Shown here piece by piece: positions 52,592 through 62,210 of a stretch of DNA of 64,000 bases. This DNA comes from Paracraurococcus lichenis (lineage in GTDB: Bacteria; Pseudomonadota; Alphaproteobacteria; Acetobacterales; Acetobacteraceae): the NCBI RefSeq assembly GCF_030657435.1, contig NZ_JAUTWS010000018.1:1-64000 (forward strand), written 5' to 3'. The notes below the pieces were generated by a model that was not told the DNA's origin, did no database searches, and worked only from the letters and a program-made list of their open reading frames with translations. A program made the position numbers and the translations under genes. Numbering within the stretch: position 1 is the first letter of the stretch; each line of letters begins with the position of its first letter.

Positions 52592-53782
52592 ATGAACCTG
52601 CTGCCGCCCGAGAGGGCGCCCTCCCGCCTGCCATCGGCCGAGCCGCCGCCCGCCGCGACGCGGCCGCGCGCGGAGCCCGCGCCCGCCCCCCCGCCCGGGC
52701 CGCGCGTCGCCACCCGCGGGCAGCGCATCGCGCTCTTCGCCGGGGTCGGCGCGGCGCTGCTGCTCGGCCTGTGGATGTTCTCGGCGATCCTGACGCCCTT
52801 CGTGCTGGCGGCGGTGATCGCCTATTTCCTCGACCCCATCGCCACGCGCCTGACCCGCATCGGCGTCCCGCGCACGCTGGCGGCGCTGCTGCTCGTGCTC
52901 GGCATGGTTGCCGTCGCGCTGCTCGGCCTGCTGCTGCTCTACCCCCTGCTGATCGCGCAGGTGACGGTGCTGCTGCAGCGGCTGCCGAGCTACGTGCTCG
53001 GAGTCGGCCAGGCGGTGCGGGAGGCGCTGATCGCGCTCTCCGAGAGGCTCGGGCCGGAGATGTTCGACCAGCGCCTGCAGGACCTGGCGGTCGGCCAGGC
53101 GGGCGCGATCATCTCCTTCCTCGGCACCTCGCTGGCGCGCCTCATCGGCGGCGGCGTCGCGCTGTTCAACGTCTTCACGCTCGTCACCGTGACGCCGGTG
53201 GTCGCCTTCTACCTGCTGCGCGACTGGCCGCGCATGCTGGCGCGCATCAATGCCTGGCTGCCGCGCCGCTCCGCCGCGACGCTGCGGCAATTGGCCAAGG
53301 ACACCGACCGCGTGCTCTCGGCCTGGCTGCGCGGGCAGTTGCTCTGCTGCGCGCTGCTCGCAGTCTACTACGCCGCGGCGCTCTCGGCGGTCGGGCTCGA
53401 GCTCGGCCTCTCGGTCGGGCTGATGGCGGGCCTGCTCTCCTTCATCCCCTATATCGGCTCCATCACCGGCCTCATCACCGCGCTCGCCCTCGCGCTCGCG
53501 CAGTTCGGCACCTGGGACGGCGTGCTGGTCGTGCTCGCCATCTTCCTCGCGGGGCAGGTGATCGAGGGCTACATCATCTACCCCCGCCTGCTCGGCGACC
53601 GGGTGGAGCTGCACGCGGTCTGGGTGATCTTCGCGCTCTTCGCCGGCGGCGTCGCCTTCGGCTTCCTCGGCGTGCTGCTGGCCGTGCCGATCGCCGCCGT
53701 GGTCGGCGTCATCGCCCGCTACTGGCTGCGGCGCTACCTCGAGAGCCCGCTCTACCTCGATCCGCCGCGCACGGGGCTCTGA
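52592..53782 (+). CDS. AI-2E/PerM-family transporter
   Basis: A 396-residue inner-membrane protein of the AI-2E (PerM) family with about eight hydrophobic segments, a Pro/Ala-rich cytoplasmic N-terminus of 40 residues, and the family region LSFIPYIGSITGLITALALALAQ and EGYIIYPRLLGDRVELHAVWVIFALFAGG. The substrate is uncertain; members include Na+/H+ antiporters as well as presumed signal exporters. The stop overlaps the hdaA start (TGATG). Confidence 0.88.
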   Translation: MNLLPPERAPSRLPSAEPPPAATRPRAEPAPAPPPGPRVATRGQRIALFAGVGAALLLGLWMFSAILTPFVLAAVIAYFLDPIATRLTRIGVPRTLAALLLVLGMVAVALLGLLLLYPLLIAQVTVLLQRLPSYVLGVGQAVREALIALSERLGPEMFDQRLQDLAVGQAGAIISFLGTSLARLIGGGVALFNVFTLVTVTPVVAFYLLRDWPRMLARINAWLPRRSAATLRQLAKDTDRVLSAWLRGQLLCCALLAVYYAAALSAVGLELGLSVGLMAGLLSFIPYIGSITGLITALALALAQFGTWDGVLVVLAIFLAGQVIEGYIIYPRLLGDRVELHAVWVIFALFAGGVAFGFLGVLLAVPIAAVVGVIARYWLRRYLESPLYLDPPRTGL

Positions 53783-54525
53783 TGCCGCCGCCCTACCGGC
53801 AGCTCGCCCTGCCGCTGCCCGTCGCCGATGGCTGCGACCTCGCCGACCTGCTGGAGGATGCGAGCAATGCCGAGGCGCTGGCCTGGCTGCGCCGGCCGGA
53901 GAGCTGGCCGGCCGGCCGCCTCGCGCTCTTCGGCCCGGCGGCGACCGGCAAGACGCATATGCTGCGCGGCCTGGCCGCCCGCCGCGGCTGGCCGGTGCTG
54001 CCGGGGCTGACCATCCGCGGCTGGCCCGCGGTGCCGGCGGGGGAGGGGCTGGCGCTCGACGATGCCGACTGCGTGCCGGAGGAGGCGGCGCTGCTGCACC
54101 TGCTGAACCTCTGCGCCGAGCGCGGGCAGAGGGTGCTGCTGGCCGGGCGCGACCCGCCGGCGCGCTGGGCGGTGACGCTGGCCGACCTGCGCAGCCGGCT
54201 GCGCGCCATGACCGCCGTCATGGTCCATCCGCCGGGCGATGCGCTGCTCTCGGCCCTGCTGCGGCGGCATTTCCTGCTGCGCCAGTTGCGGGTGGAGCGC
54301 GGGGTGCAGGACTGGCTGCTGGCGCGGCTGCCGCGGGAGGCGGCCGCCGTCGCCGAGGCCGCCGCCCGGCTCGACCATGCCGCGCTCGCCGCCGGGGGCC
54401 GGGTGACGCGGGCGCTGGCCCGGGCGGCGCTCGTGGAACTGCCGGGCTTCGGCCCCGATGGGGAGGAGGAGGACGCGCCGCCGTTCCGGGATGACGGTTT
54501 CACGGACGGCCCGACCCTGCTGTAG
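53782..54525 (+). CDS. hdaA: DnaA regulatory inactivator Hda-type protein
   Basis: A 247-residue AAA+ protein related to DnaA that, on the DNA-loaded sliding clamp, promotes hydrolysis of DnaA-ATP and so limits re-initiation. The clamp-binding motif QLALPL is at residues 7-12; Walker A GPAATGKT at 51-58; a Walker B-like LALDDADCV near 90; and the sensor region LRSRLRAM. The acidic C-terminal tail is an extra. Context (AI-2E gene upstream, ppk downstream) is the usual alphaproteobacterial order. Confidence 0.87.
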   Translation: MPPPYRQLALPLPVADGCDLADLLEDASNAEALAWLRRPESWPAGRLALFGPAATGKTHMLRGLAARRGWPVLPGLTIRGWPAVPAGEGLALDDADCVPEEAALLHLLNLCAERGQRVLLAGRDPPARWAVTLADLRSRLRAMTAVMVHPPGDALLSALLRRHFLLRQLRVERGVQDWLLARLPREAAAVAEAAARLDHAALAAGGRVTRALARAALVELPGFGPDGEEEDAPPFRDDGFTDGPTLL

Positions 54526-54554
54526 GCTGGCGGCAAGAGAAGGAGTGAGCGCGC

Positions 54555-56741
54555 ATGTCGCTGGCCGAGACGCTGTCGCCGGAGGTGGCGGAGGCCACGA
54601 TCTCGCTGGACGACCCGGCGCGCTTCATCAACCGCGAACTGTCCTGGCTGGATTTCAACACGCGGGTGCTGGAGGAGGCGGCGAATCCCCGCCATCCGCT
54701 GCTGGAGCGGCTGCGCTTCGTCGCCATCTCGGCCTCCAACCTCGACGAGTTCTACTCGGTCCGCGTCGCCGGGCTGATGGGGCAGGAGCGGGCGGGGATC
54801 GCCACCCTCTCGCCCGATGGCCGCACGCCGACCCAGCAGCTTGCCGCCATCCTGGCCCGCGCCAAGGTGCTGATCGAGGGCCAGCAGGCGGAATGGCGGA
54901 CGCTGTGCAACCTGCTGGCCGGGGCCGGGATCGTGCTGGCGCGCGTCGGATCGCTGTCGGAGGAGGACCGCGACTGGCTGGCCAACTGGTTCATGGAGCG
55001 GGTCTTCCCGGTCCTGACCCCGCTGGCGGTCGATCCGGCGCATCCCTTCCCCTTCATCAGCAACCTCTCGCTCTGCATGGTGCTCAAGCTGGTGCGGGAG
55101 GAGGATGGCGGCACCATGCGGGCGCTGCTGCCGCTGCCGCCGCAGATCGACCGCTTCATCCGCCTGCCCGCCGGCGACGGCGCGATCCGCTTCGTGCTGC
55201 TCGAGGATGCGATCACCCTCTCGCTCGGGCGGCTCTTCCCAGGCTTCATCCCGGCCGACCAGGGGCTGTTCCGGCTGATCCGCGACACCGATGTCGAGTT
55301 CGAGGAGGAGGCGGAGGACCTCGTCCGCTCCTATGAGACGGCGCTGAAGCGCCGCCGCCGCGGCCGGCCCATCCACCTGACGGTGACCGCCGCGACGCCC
55401 GCCGACATGGTCGAGTTCGTGGTGCAGGAGCTCGACGCCTCCCCCGGCAGCGTGGTGCTGGTGGACGGGCTGCTCGGCATCGCCGACCTCAAGCAGCTCA
55501 TCGTGGACGACCGGCCCGACCTGCTCTTCACGCCCTATACGCCGCGCTTCCCCGAACGCATCCTCGATTTCGGCGGCGACTGCTTCGCCGCCATCCGCGC
55601 CAAGGACATCGTCGTCCACCACCCCTACGAGAGCTTCGACGTGGTGGTGCAGTTCCTCCGCCAGGCCGCGCGCGACCCGAACGTCGTCGCCATCAAGCAG
55701 ACGCTCTACCGCACGAGCCGGGAGAGCCCGATCGCCCGCGCCCTGATCGAGGCGGCCGAGGCGGGCAAGAGCGTGACCGGCGTGGTCGAGATCAAGGCCC
55801 GGTTCGACGAGGAGCGCAACATCGCCCTCGCGCGGGAGCTGGAGGCGGCCGGCGTGCAGGTCGTCTTCGGCTTCGTCGAGCTGAAGACCCACGCCAAGGT
55901 CTCGCTGGTGGTGCGGCGGGAGGGCAATGCGCTCCGCTCCTACGCCCATTTCGGCACCGGCAACTACCATCCCGTGACGGCGCGCATCTATACCGACCTG
56001 TCCTACTTCACCGCCGACCCGGCGCTGACGCGCGACGCGCAGAAGCTGTTCAACTACATGACCGGCTATGCCCGGCCGGAGACCATGGATGCGCTGGCCT
56101 TCTCGCCGCTCACGATCCGCCCGACGCTGCTCGGCCTGATCGAGCAGGAGATCCGCTTCGCGCGGGAGGGCAAGCCGGCCGGCATCTGGCTGAAGATGAA
56201 CAGCCTGGTGGACGAGCAGTTGATCGACGCGCTCTATCGGGCCAGCCGGGCCGGGGTGAAGGTCGATTGCGTCGTCCGCGGCATCTGCTGCCTCCGGCCC
56301 GGGGTGCCGGGCCTGTCGGACCACATCCGGGTCAAGTCCATCGTGGGCCGCTTCCTGGAACACTCCCGGATCATCGTCTTCGGCAACGGCCACCGCCTCC
56401 CCTCCCGCCGCGCCCGGGTGTACATGTCCTCCGCCGACTGGATGGCCCGGAACATGGACTGGCGGGTGGAGACCCTGGTGCCGGTGGAGAACCCCACCGT
56501 GCATGCGCAGATCCTCGACCAGATCATGGTCACCAACCTCAAGGACACGGCCCAGAGCTGGCAGCTTCAGCCGGGCGGGGAATGGATGCGGGTCGAGCCC
56601 GGTATGCAACCCATCTCGGCCCACGAGTATTTTATGACCAATCCCTCGCTCTCGGGCCGGGGCAGCGCCCTGCGGCGGGCTGCCCAGGGGCGTTCCCACG
56701 GTACGCGGCGCGGGCGGCAGGACCGCGTGGCACAGGACTGA
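54555..56741 (+). CDS. ppk1: Polyphosphate kinase 1
   Basis: A 728-residue enzyme that reversibly makes polyphosphate from ATP. N-terminal region [18 protein letters not shown]; central [19 protein letters not shown]-type segment (VHHPYESFD); catalytic domain with the autophosphorylated His in [11 protein letters not shown], the [10 protein letters not shown] metal/ATP segment and [16 protein letters not shown]. Length is typical. Coupled closely to ppx. Confidence 0.95.
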   Translation: MSLAETLSPEVAEATISLDDPARFINRELSWLDFNTRVLEEAANPRHPLLERLRFVAISASNLDEFYSVRVAGLMGQERAGIATLSPDGRTPTQQLAAILARAKVLIEGQQAEWRTLCNLLAGAGIVLARVGSLSEEDRDWLANWFMERVFPVLTPLAVDPAHPFPFISNLSLCMVLKLVREEDGGTMRALLPLPPQIDRFIRLPAGDGAIRFVLLEDAITLSLGRLFPGFIPADQGLFRLIRDTDVEFEEEAEDLVRSYETALKRRRRGRPIHLTVTAATPADMVEFVVQELDASPGSVVLVDGLLGIADLKQLIVDDRPDLLFTPYTPRFPERILDFGGDCFAAIRAKDIVVHHPYESFDVVVQFLRQAARDPNVVAIKQTLYRTSRESPIARALIEAAEAGKSVTGVVEIKARFDEERNIALARELEAAGVQVVFGFVELKTHAKVSLVVRREGNALRSYAHFGTGNYHPVTARIYTDLSYFTADPALTRDAQKLFNYMTGYARPETMDALAFSPLTIRPTLLGLIEQEIRFAREGKPAGIWLKMNSLVDEQLIDALYRASRAGVKVDCVVRGICCLRPGVPGLSDHIRVKSIVGRFLEHSRIIVFGNGHRLPSRRARVYMSSADWMARNMDWRVETLVPVENPTVHAQILDQIMVTNLKDTAQSWQLQPGGEWMRVEPGMQPISAHEYFMTNPSLSGRGSALRRAAQGRSHGTRRGRQDRVAQD

Positions 56742-56746
56742 ACCGC

Positions 56747-58270
56747 TTGGACACACCGGTACGCACCTGGCAGCCCGGCCCCGGGCTGGCCGCCGCCCCT
56801 GCCCGCAGCGGGGTGGTCGATCTCGGCTCGAATTCCGTCCGCCTCGTCGTCTTCGAGGGGCTGGGGCGGAACCCGCAGGCCATCTTCAACGAGAAGGCCG
56901 TGCTCGGCCTCGGCCGCGGGCTGCAGTCCACGGGCCGGCTGAACGAGGAGGCGATCGGGCCGGCGCTGACGGTCCTCGCCCGCTACCATGCCGTCGCGCG
57001 CGCCATGCATGCCGACCCGATCGAGGTGCTGGCGACGGCGGCGGTGCGGGATGCGAGCAACGGCCCGGACTTCGTCGCGGCGCTCGAGAGCCGGATGCCG
57101 GGCGTGCCCATCCGCATCCTGACCGGCGAGCAGGAGGCCGCCTTCTCGGCCGCCGGCGTGCTGCTGGGCTTCCCCGGCGCGGACGGCATCCTCGGCGACA
57201 TCGGCGGCGGCAGCCTCGAGGTGGTGCGGCTCGATGCCGGGCGGCCCGGCCGCTCCCGCTCCCTGCCGCTCGGCGTCATCCGCCTCGCCGAGCGCTCGGG
57301 CGGCGACGTGGTCCGGGCGCGGGCGATCTGCGAGGAGGAACTCGGCGCGGTGCCCTGGCTGGCCGAGGGCGCCGGCCGCGACCTCTATCTGGTCGGCGGC
57401 GCCTGGCGGGCGCTGGCGCGGATGCACATCGCCCAGACCGGCTATCCCCTGGCGATCGTCCACCATTACGTCCTGCGGCGGGAGGAGGCGCGCGACCTCG
57501 CCGGCGTCGTCATGGCGGCGTCCCGGCGGGTGCTGGAGCGGATGCCGGGCGCGCCGCAGAAGCGCCTCGCCGACCTGCCCTTCGCCGCGCTCGCCATGCG
57601 GCGCCTGCTGCGGGCGACCGGCGCCGCGCGCGTCGTCTTCTCGGCCAATGGGCTGCGGGAGGGCTGGTATGCCGGCCTGCTGCCGGAGGCGGAGCGGCTG
57701 GCCGACCCGCTGCTCTCGGCGGCGCGGGAATTGGCGCTGCGCTGGGGCCGCGACCCCGGCCTGCCGCAGGCGCTGCTGGCCTGGACCGACCCGGTCTTCG
57801 CCGGTCAGGACAATGGCGCCCGCGCCTTGCGGGAGGCGGCCTGCTGGGTCTCCGACATTGGCAGCCACGACCACCCGGAATACCGCGCGGAGCAGGCCTT
57901 CCTCCGCATCCTGCGCCAGCACGGCGTGGGCCTCGACCACCATGCCCGCGCCTTCCTCGCCCTCGTCGCGGCGCTGCGCTACGAGGCCGAGCCCGGCGCG
58001 CCCTGGCTGGCGCCGACGCGGGTGCTGCTGGACCTGCCGACGATCCGCCGGGCGGAGGCGCTCGGGGCGGCGCTGCGGCTGGCCTATACGCTCTGCGGCG
58101 GCACGCCGGCGCTGCTGGCCGGCACGCGGCTGGAGCGGCAGGGCGGCAGGCTGGTGCTGCGGCTGGCCGAGGGCACCGGCGTCTTCGCCGGCGAGAGCGT
58201 GCTGCGCCGGGTGGAGGCGCTGGGCGCGGCGCTCGGCCTGGAAGCGGTGGTGCAGGTCGAGGAGGACTGA
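56747..58270 (+). CDS. ppx: Exopolyphosphatase (Ppx/GppA family)
   Basis: A 507-residue enzyme of the ASKHA fold that degrades polyphosphate, or (p)ppGpp-related pentaphosphate. Signatures: VVDLGSNSVRLVVFEG, ILTGEQEAAFSAAGV and LGDIGGGSLEVVRL. The C-terminal HD-like helical domain contains SDIGSHDHPEYRAEQAF. Start is TTG six bases after the ppk stop, with AGGA upstream; no ATG or GTG lies between. Opposing ppk and ppx in one operon is usual and sets polyphosphate level. Confidence 0.92.
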   Translation: MDTPVRTWQPGPGLAAAPARSGVVDLGSNSVRLVVFEGLGRNPQAIFNEKAVLGLGRGLQSTGRLNEEAIGPALTVLARYHAVARAMHADPIEVLATAAVRDASNGPDFVAALESRMPGVPIRILTGEQEAAFSAAGVLLGFPGADGILGDIGGGSLEVVRLDAGRPGRSRSLPLGVIRLAERSGGDVVRARAICEEELGAVPWLAEGAGRDLYLVGGAWRALARMHIAQTGYPLAIVHHYVLRREEARDLAGVVMAASRRVLERMPGAPQKRLADLPFAALAMRRLLRATGAARVVFSANGLREGWYAGLLPEAERLADPLLSAARELALRWGRDPGLPQALLAWTDPVFAGQDNGARALREAACWVSDIGSHDHPEYRAEQAFLRILRQHGVGLDHHARAFLALVAALRYEAEPGAPWLAPTRVLLDLPTIRRAEALGAALRLAYTLCGGTPALLAGTRLERQGGRLVLRLAEGTGVFAGESVLRRVEALGAALGLEAVVQVEED

Positions 58271-58276
58271 AGCGGA

Positions 58277-58317
58277 CCGATGACCGCAGCGCCGCAAGGC
58301 GCGAAGGTCTGGATCGG
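58277..58317. repeat. REP-like 41-nt hairpin, copy 3
   Basis: Same outer stems as the copies near 24.4 kb (CCGAT/ATCGG and GACC/GGTC), but the inner stem reads GCGCC/GGCGC and the loop GCAA: the second base pair is changed on both sides, which keeps pairing. Lies seven bases after the ppx stop. Confidence 0.75.
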
Positions 58318-58566
58318 CCCGCCCGGCATGCAATGTACCGCCCGGGGACGTGACCCGGCATCGGGTGTGCCGCGCTGGCTGGTCGGCTTGGTCGCGGCCT
58401 CGGGCCAAGAGCCGCGGGGCTTACCCTCATCCCGGCCGGGCGCTCTCGCCCGCCCTGGCCTGACGCCGCGGCGCGAGCTGTGATCCATGCTACGGCGCAG
58501 CATCCAAATGCCTGGGCATGGTGATCCCCGCGCGGGTCCGCCGGCGCGGTCCGCGGGGAGGCATCC
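58318..58566. other. Intergenic region before the membrane protein gene
   Basis: About 250 bases without a gene. It contains a moderately less GC-rich part around 58480-58530 likely to hold the promoter of the downstream gene, and GGGGAGG just before its ATG. Confidence 0.4.
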
Positions 58567-59961
58567 ATGAGCACGACCTATTACGAGGTGACCGAAGGCA
58601 GGGTCATCCGGACTGCCCGGGCCTGGCTGCGGACCCGCCTTCTCTCCTGGTTCCAGGGCAGGCTCTGGCCGCCGCAGGAGGATACCGCCTGCCGGCCAGT
58701 GGAGTATGTGCGGGGCCTGCAGTCGGACCTGCGCATCCTGACGCGCTATGTCGCACGCCGCGACGATCTCGGCTTCAAGTGGCAGGACCCCGACGCGGAT
58801 GCGAAGGGGCGCGCCGCGCCGGCCCCTCCGGCCACCGATCCGGGCCCGGCTGCCCCCGGCTCCGCCACCTCCGGCTCCCCCGCCCCGGGCTTTGCCACTC
58901 CCGGCCCCACCGCCGACCGGTCATCCGGACCCGTCTGCGACGAGAAGGTGGCGAAGCTGCTGACCGCCTGCCCGGAGGAGATCGCCAGGGACGCCAGGCT
59001 CCTTGCCGCCCTGGTGCACCACACCGACATCCTCTCGCGCCACGTGCGGCCGGCCAATGTCAGCACCATCCGGCTCACCTGCGCCTATGTCGACACGCAT
59101 GAGCACGGCCCGATGCCGCCACAGGTGGTGCAGGAGGCGCGGTCGGTCCGCCGCTTCATCCGCGCCATGGCGCTGCTCGGGCTGTTCGCCCTCATCCTCG
59201 CCGTGCACCTGCTGGTCCATGCCGGCAATGGCGAGCGGATCCTCGGGGACCTCGAGGCGCAGCGGAAGGCGTTGAGCCAGGCCGAGGCGGCGGTGGCGAC
59301 CGCGCAGCGGGACGCGGCGGCGAACCTGCCGGCCGAGCGGCGCGAGGAGGCGCTGCGCGGTGGTGCCGAAAGCATCTGCAAGGCGACGGCGCCCTTGCCG
59401 CCGCCGCCGGTCGCCAAGGCTTGCCTCGAACGCGAGCAGGCCCTGCAAGGCCTGCGCGTCACGCGGGAACGGCTGGTGCTCTGGAACGGCACCACGGACA
59501 ACCTCGCCCGCTGGACCTTGCTGTACCACTTCGTGCCGGAGGTCCGGCCGCCCGGCGACCTGCCGTCCGATGCCTGGTCCTCGGCCGAGGCGCGCACGAA
59601 GGGCGGGCTCTTCGGGCTGACCGCCTTCGTTCTGCCCATGCTGCTCGGGCTGGTGGGGGCCTGCGCCTTCATGTACCAGCGCATCAGCCGGAAGATCGAA
59701 CTCTGGACGCTGGAAGCCCGTGACAAGTGGCGCAGCGTGCTGCGGGTGCTGCTCGGCTTCATGCTCGGCGGCCTCGTCGGCGCTCTCTGGACCTCTGGCG
59801 AGAGCGTGGAGATGGAGGGCGGCGTCACGCTCAGCCTCGCGGCGATCGCCTTCTTCGTCGGCTACGCCGTGAAGATGGTGTTCGATACGATCGAGGCCAT
59901 CATCGCCGCCGTACTGGCCAAGGTCAGCCTCCTCTTCGGCAAGCCCGATTCGGCTACCTGA
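58567..59961 (+). CDS. Uncharacterised multi-domain membrane protein
   Basis: A 464-residue protein I do not recognise. N-terminal soluble part (1-77) followed by a Pro/Ala/Gly/Ser/Thr-rich linker (about 79-120), a helical part with VRRFIRAMALLGLFALILAVHLL as first membrane segment near 200, a periplasmic or cytoplasmic coiled region (AQRKALSQAEAAVATAQRDA) containing two Cys, and three C-terminal hydrophobic segments (GLTAFVLPMLLGLVGACAF; LGFMLGGLVGALW; TLSLAAIAFFVGYAVKMVF). It interrupts the ppx-rnd neighbourhood and is probably accessory. The ATG has GGGGAGG upstream. Confidence 0.7.
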   Translation: MSTTYYEVTEGRVIRTARAWLRTRLLSWFQGRLWPPQEDTACRPVEYVRGLQSDLRILTRYVARRDDLGFKWQDPDADAKGRAAPAPPATDPGPAAPGSATSGSPAPGFATPGPTADRSSGPVCDEKVAKLLTACPEEIARDARLLAALVHHTDILSRHVRPANVSTIRLTCAYVDTHEHGPMPPQVVQEARSVRRFIRAMALLGLFALILAVHLLVHAGNGERILGDLEAQRKALSQAEAAVATAQRDAAANLPAERREEALRGGAESICKATAPLPPPPVAKACLEREQALQGLRVTRERLVLWNGTTDNLARWTLLYHFVPEVRPPGDLPSDAWSSAEARTKGGLFGLTAFVLPMLLGLVGACAFMYQRISRKIELWTLEARDKWRSVLRVLLGFMLGGLVGALWTSGESVEMEGGVTLSLAAIAFFVGYAVKMVFDTIEAIIAAVLAKVSLLFGKPDSAT

Positions 59962-60008
59962 AGGCGGCGGGCAGGGAGCCGCCCGCGATGCAGGGGCGCC
60001 GGTCCGGG

Positions 60009-60906
60009 TCAGCCCGGCCGGCGCTGCGCCAGCCAGATCCCCGCCGCGATCAGGCCGATGCCGAGGGCGTGGAAGACCCGCGGCACCTCGCCCAGCAGCA
60101 GGATCGCCAGCAGCGTGCCGAAGACCGGCACCAGGTGCATCGCCAGCCCCGCCGTGTTCGCGCCCACTAGCGCGACGGCGCGGTTGTAGGCGAGATAGGC
60201 GAGCACCGAGGCGCAGGCCGCCACATAGACCACCGCCAGCAGCGCCGGCGCCGAGAGCGGCATGGGCCGGCCCGCGAGCGTCTCCGCGCCATAGAGCGGC
60301 AGCAGCATGGCCGCCCCCGCGACGAAGAGGGCGACCAGCAGGCTGAAGGGGGTTCACCGCCGGCCGCCGCCGCAGCAGCGCGGTGTAGAGCGCGTAGCTG
60401 ACGCAGGCGCCGAGCATCCAGAGATCGCCGGGGTTGAAGGCGAAGCCCGTCAGCACCGCCGGGTCGCCATGGCTGACCAGCGTCAGCGCCCCGGCCAGCG
60501 AGACCGCGATGCCGAGCCCCTGCTGCGGCCGCACCCTCTCCCCGAACAGCAGGAACGAGGCGAGGACGATCAGCACCGGCATCACCGTCTGCAGCATGAC
60601 GATGTTGAGCGCGGTGGTGGTCTGCGCCGCGGTGTAGAGCATGGTGTTGAACACCGCGATGCCGAGGAAGGCGAGGGCGAGCACCGGCTTCCAGGCCCGC
60701 AGCAGCGCCGGCAGGTCGCGCGCCAGGTGCGGCCAGGCCAGCGGCAGGACGAGCAGGGCGCCGAGCACCCAGCGCCAGAAGGCGAGGCCGACCGGCGGCA
60801 CCACCCCGGCGACCGCGCGCCCGACGATGGCATTCCCGGCCCAGCAGAGCGCCGGGACGGCCATCAGCAGCCAGGCCCGGTCGAAGGGGCCCTGCCTGCC
60901 CGTCAT
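60009..60906 (-). pseudogene. EamA/DMT-family transporter with a +1 frameshift
   Basis: A DMT exporter whose two parts lie in different frames. The first ~185 residues (ALCWAGNAIVGRAVAGVVPP ... LYTALLRRRPAVNP) are in one frame; the rest (FSLLVALFVAGAAMLLPLYG ... GIWLAQRRPG) is one base out. The shift lies at a run of five G on the plus strand (60348-60352); four would restore a normal ten-segment protein of 298 residues. It starts nine bases after the rnd stop and is probably co-transcribed. Either a real pseudogene, a phase-variable run, or a sequencing error. Confidence 0.85.
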
Positions 60907-60914
60907 GGCGGCCC

Positions 60915-62099
60915 TCAGGCCGCCTCGATCAGCTTGACCCTCCGCCCCTCGACGCCCAGCGCCAGCCGGCCGGCCTTCAGCGCCAGCGCCGCCTCCCCGA
61001 ACACCTCCCTCCGCCAGCCATGCAGGGCGGGCAGGTCGGGATGCGCCTCCGTAGCCAGGCGGTCGAGGTCGTCGCTGCTCGCCAGCAGCTTCGGCGCGAC
61101 ATGGTGCTCCTCCGACTTCGCGGCCAGCAGCACCTTCAGCAGCGCGACCAGGGCGGGGGAGGGGGTGGGGCCGGAGCGGTCGCGCGGCGGGTCGGGCAGG
61201 GCGCTGTCGGGCAGGCCCTTCGCCTCCTTGATGGCGGCGAGCAGCCCGGTGCCGCTGCGGCCCTTGGCGAAGCCCTCCGAAATCCCCCGCGCCCGGGCCA
61301 GGTCGGCCGGGGTTTCCGGCATGGTGGCGGCGAGCTCGAGCAGCGTCTCGTCCTTCACCAGGCGCTGGCGGGGGATGTTGATGCGCTGCGCCTCCCGCTC
61401 CCGCCAGGCGGCCAGCGCCCGCAGCATGCCGAGGAAGCGGCGGTTGGTGGTGCGGGGCTTCAGCCGCTCCCAGGCGCTCTCGGGCTCGGTCCGGTAGGTC
61501 GCCGGGTCGTTCAGCACGGCCATCTCCTCGGCGACCCAGTCGAGCCGCCCCTCCCGCTCCAGCCGCGCCTTGAGGCCGGTATAGATCCGCCGCAGATGCG
61601 TCACGTCCGCCGCCGCATAGGCGATCTGGGAGGGGGAGAGGGGCCGCGCCGACCAGTCGCTGAAACGGTGCGCCTTGTCGATCTGCGCGCCGGCGAGGGA
61701 GCGGGCGAGGGCGTCGTAGCTCACCTGGTCGCCGAAGCCCGCGACCATGGCGGCGACCTGGGTGTCGAAGAGCGGCGTCGGGACGGCGCCGAATTTCAGC
61801 AGGAAGATCTCCACGTCCTGCCGCGCGGCGTGGAAGACCTTGGTCACCTTGTTATCGGCCAGCAGGGCGCCGAGCGGGGCGAGGTCCATCCCCTCCGCCT
61901 GCGCATCGACCACGGCGGTCTCGTGCTCGCCGCCGAGCTGGACCACGCAGAGCTCGGGCCAATAGGTCCGCTCCCGCATGAACTCGGTGTCGACGGTGAC
62001 GAACTCCTCCCCGCGGAGGCGCTCGCAGAGGGCCGCCAGCGCCTCGGCGGTGGTGACCAGGACGGGTGGCGCAGCTTCTGCAGGCGGGCGACGGCTCAT
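60915..62099 (-). CDS. rnd: Ribonuclease D
   Basis: A 394-residue 3'-5' exoribonuclease that trims tRNA precursors. DEDD exonuclease domain: FVTVDTEFMRERTYWPELCVVQLG (Asp37, Glu39), KVFHAARQDVEIFLLKFG and YAAADVTHLRRIY. HRDC domain(s) in the C-terminal half (RFLGMLRALAAWREREAQRINIPRQRLVKDE, ~220-290). Divergent from aspS, a common pairing in alphaproteobacteria. Start ATG at 62099. Confidence 0.93.
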   Translation of the reverse strand: MSRRPPAEAAPPVLVTTAEALAALCERLRGEEFVTVDTEFMRERTYWPELCVVQLGGEHETAVVDAQAEGMDLAPLGALLADNKVTKVFHAARQDVEIFLLKFGAVPTPLFDTQVAAMVAGFGDQVSYDALARSLAGAQIDKAHRFSDWSARPLSPSQIAYAAADVTHLRRIYTGLKARLEREGRLDWVAEEMAVLNDPATYRTEPESAWERLKPRTTNRRFLGMLRALAAWREREAQRINIPRQRLVKDETLLELAATMPETPADLARARGISEGFAKGRSGTGLLAAIKEAKGLPDSALPDPPRDRSGPTPSPALVALLKVLLAAKSEEHHVAPKLLASSDDLDRLATEAHPDLPALHGWRREVFGEAALALKAGRLALGVEGRRVKLIEAA

Positions 62100-62210
62100 G
62101 CCGGGGCTTCTACCGCCGGGGGAAGCCCGGGAAAAGGCCACGCGGCTTGACAGGAGGGGGGGCGGACGCCTCAAACCGCCCGACCTCAGCGATCCGGGTT
62201 TTATCCTCAC

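Noticed and set aside
61020-62150. Plus-strand open frame of 376 codons in the rnd region
   Set aside because: Antisense to RNase D, whose DEDD and HRDC motifs are clear; the frame lacks any motif.
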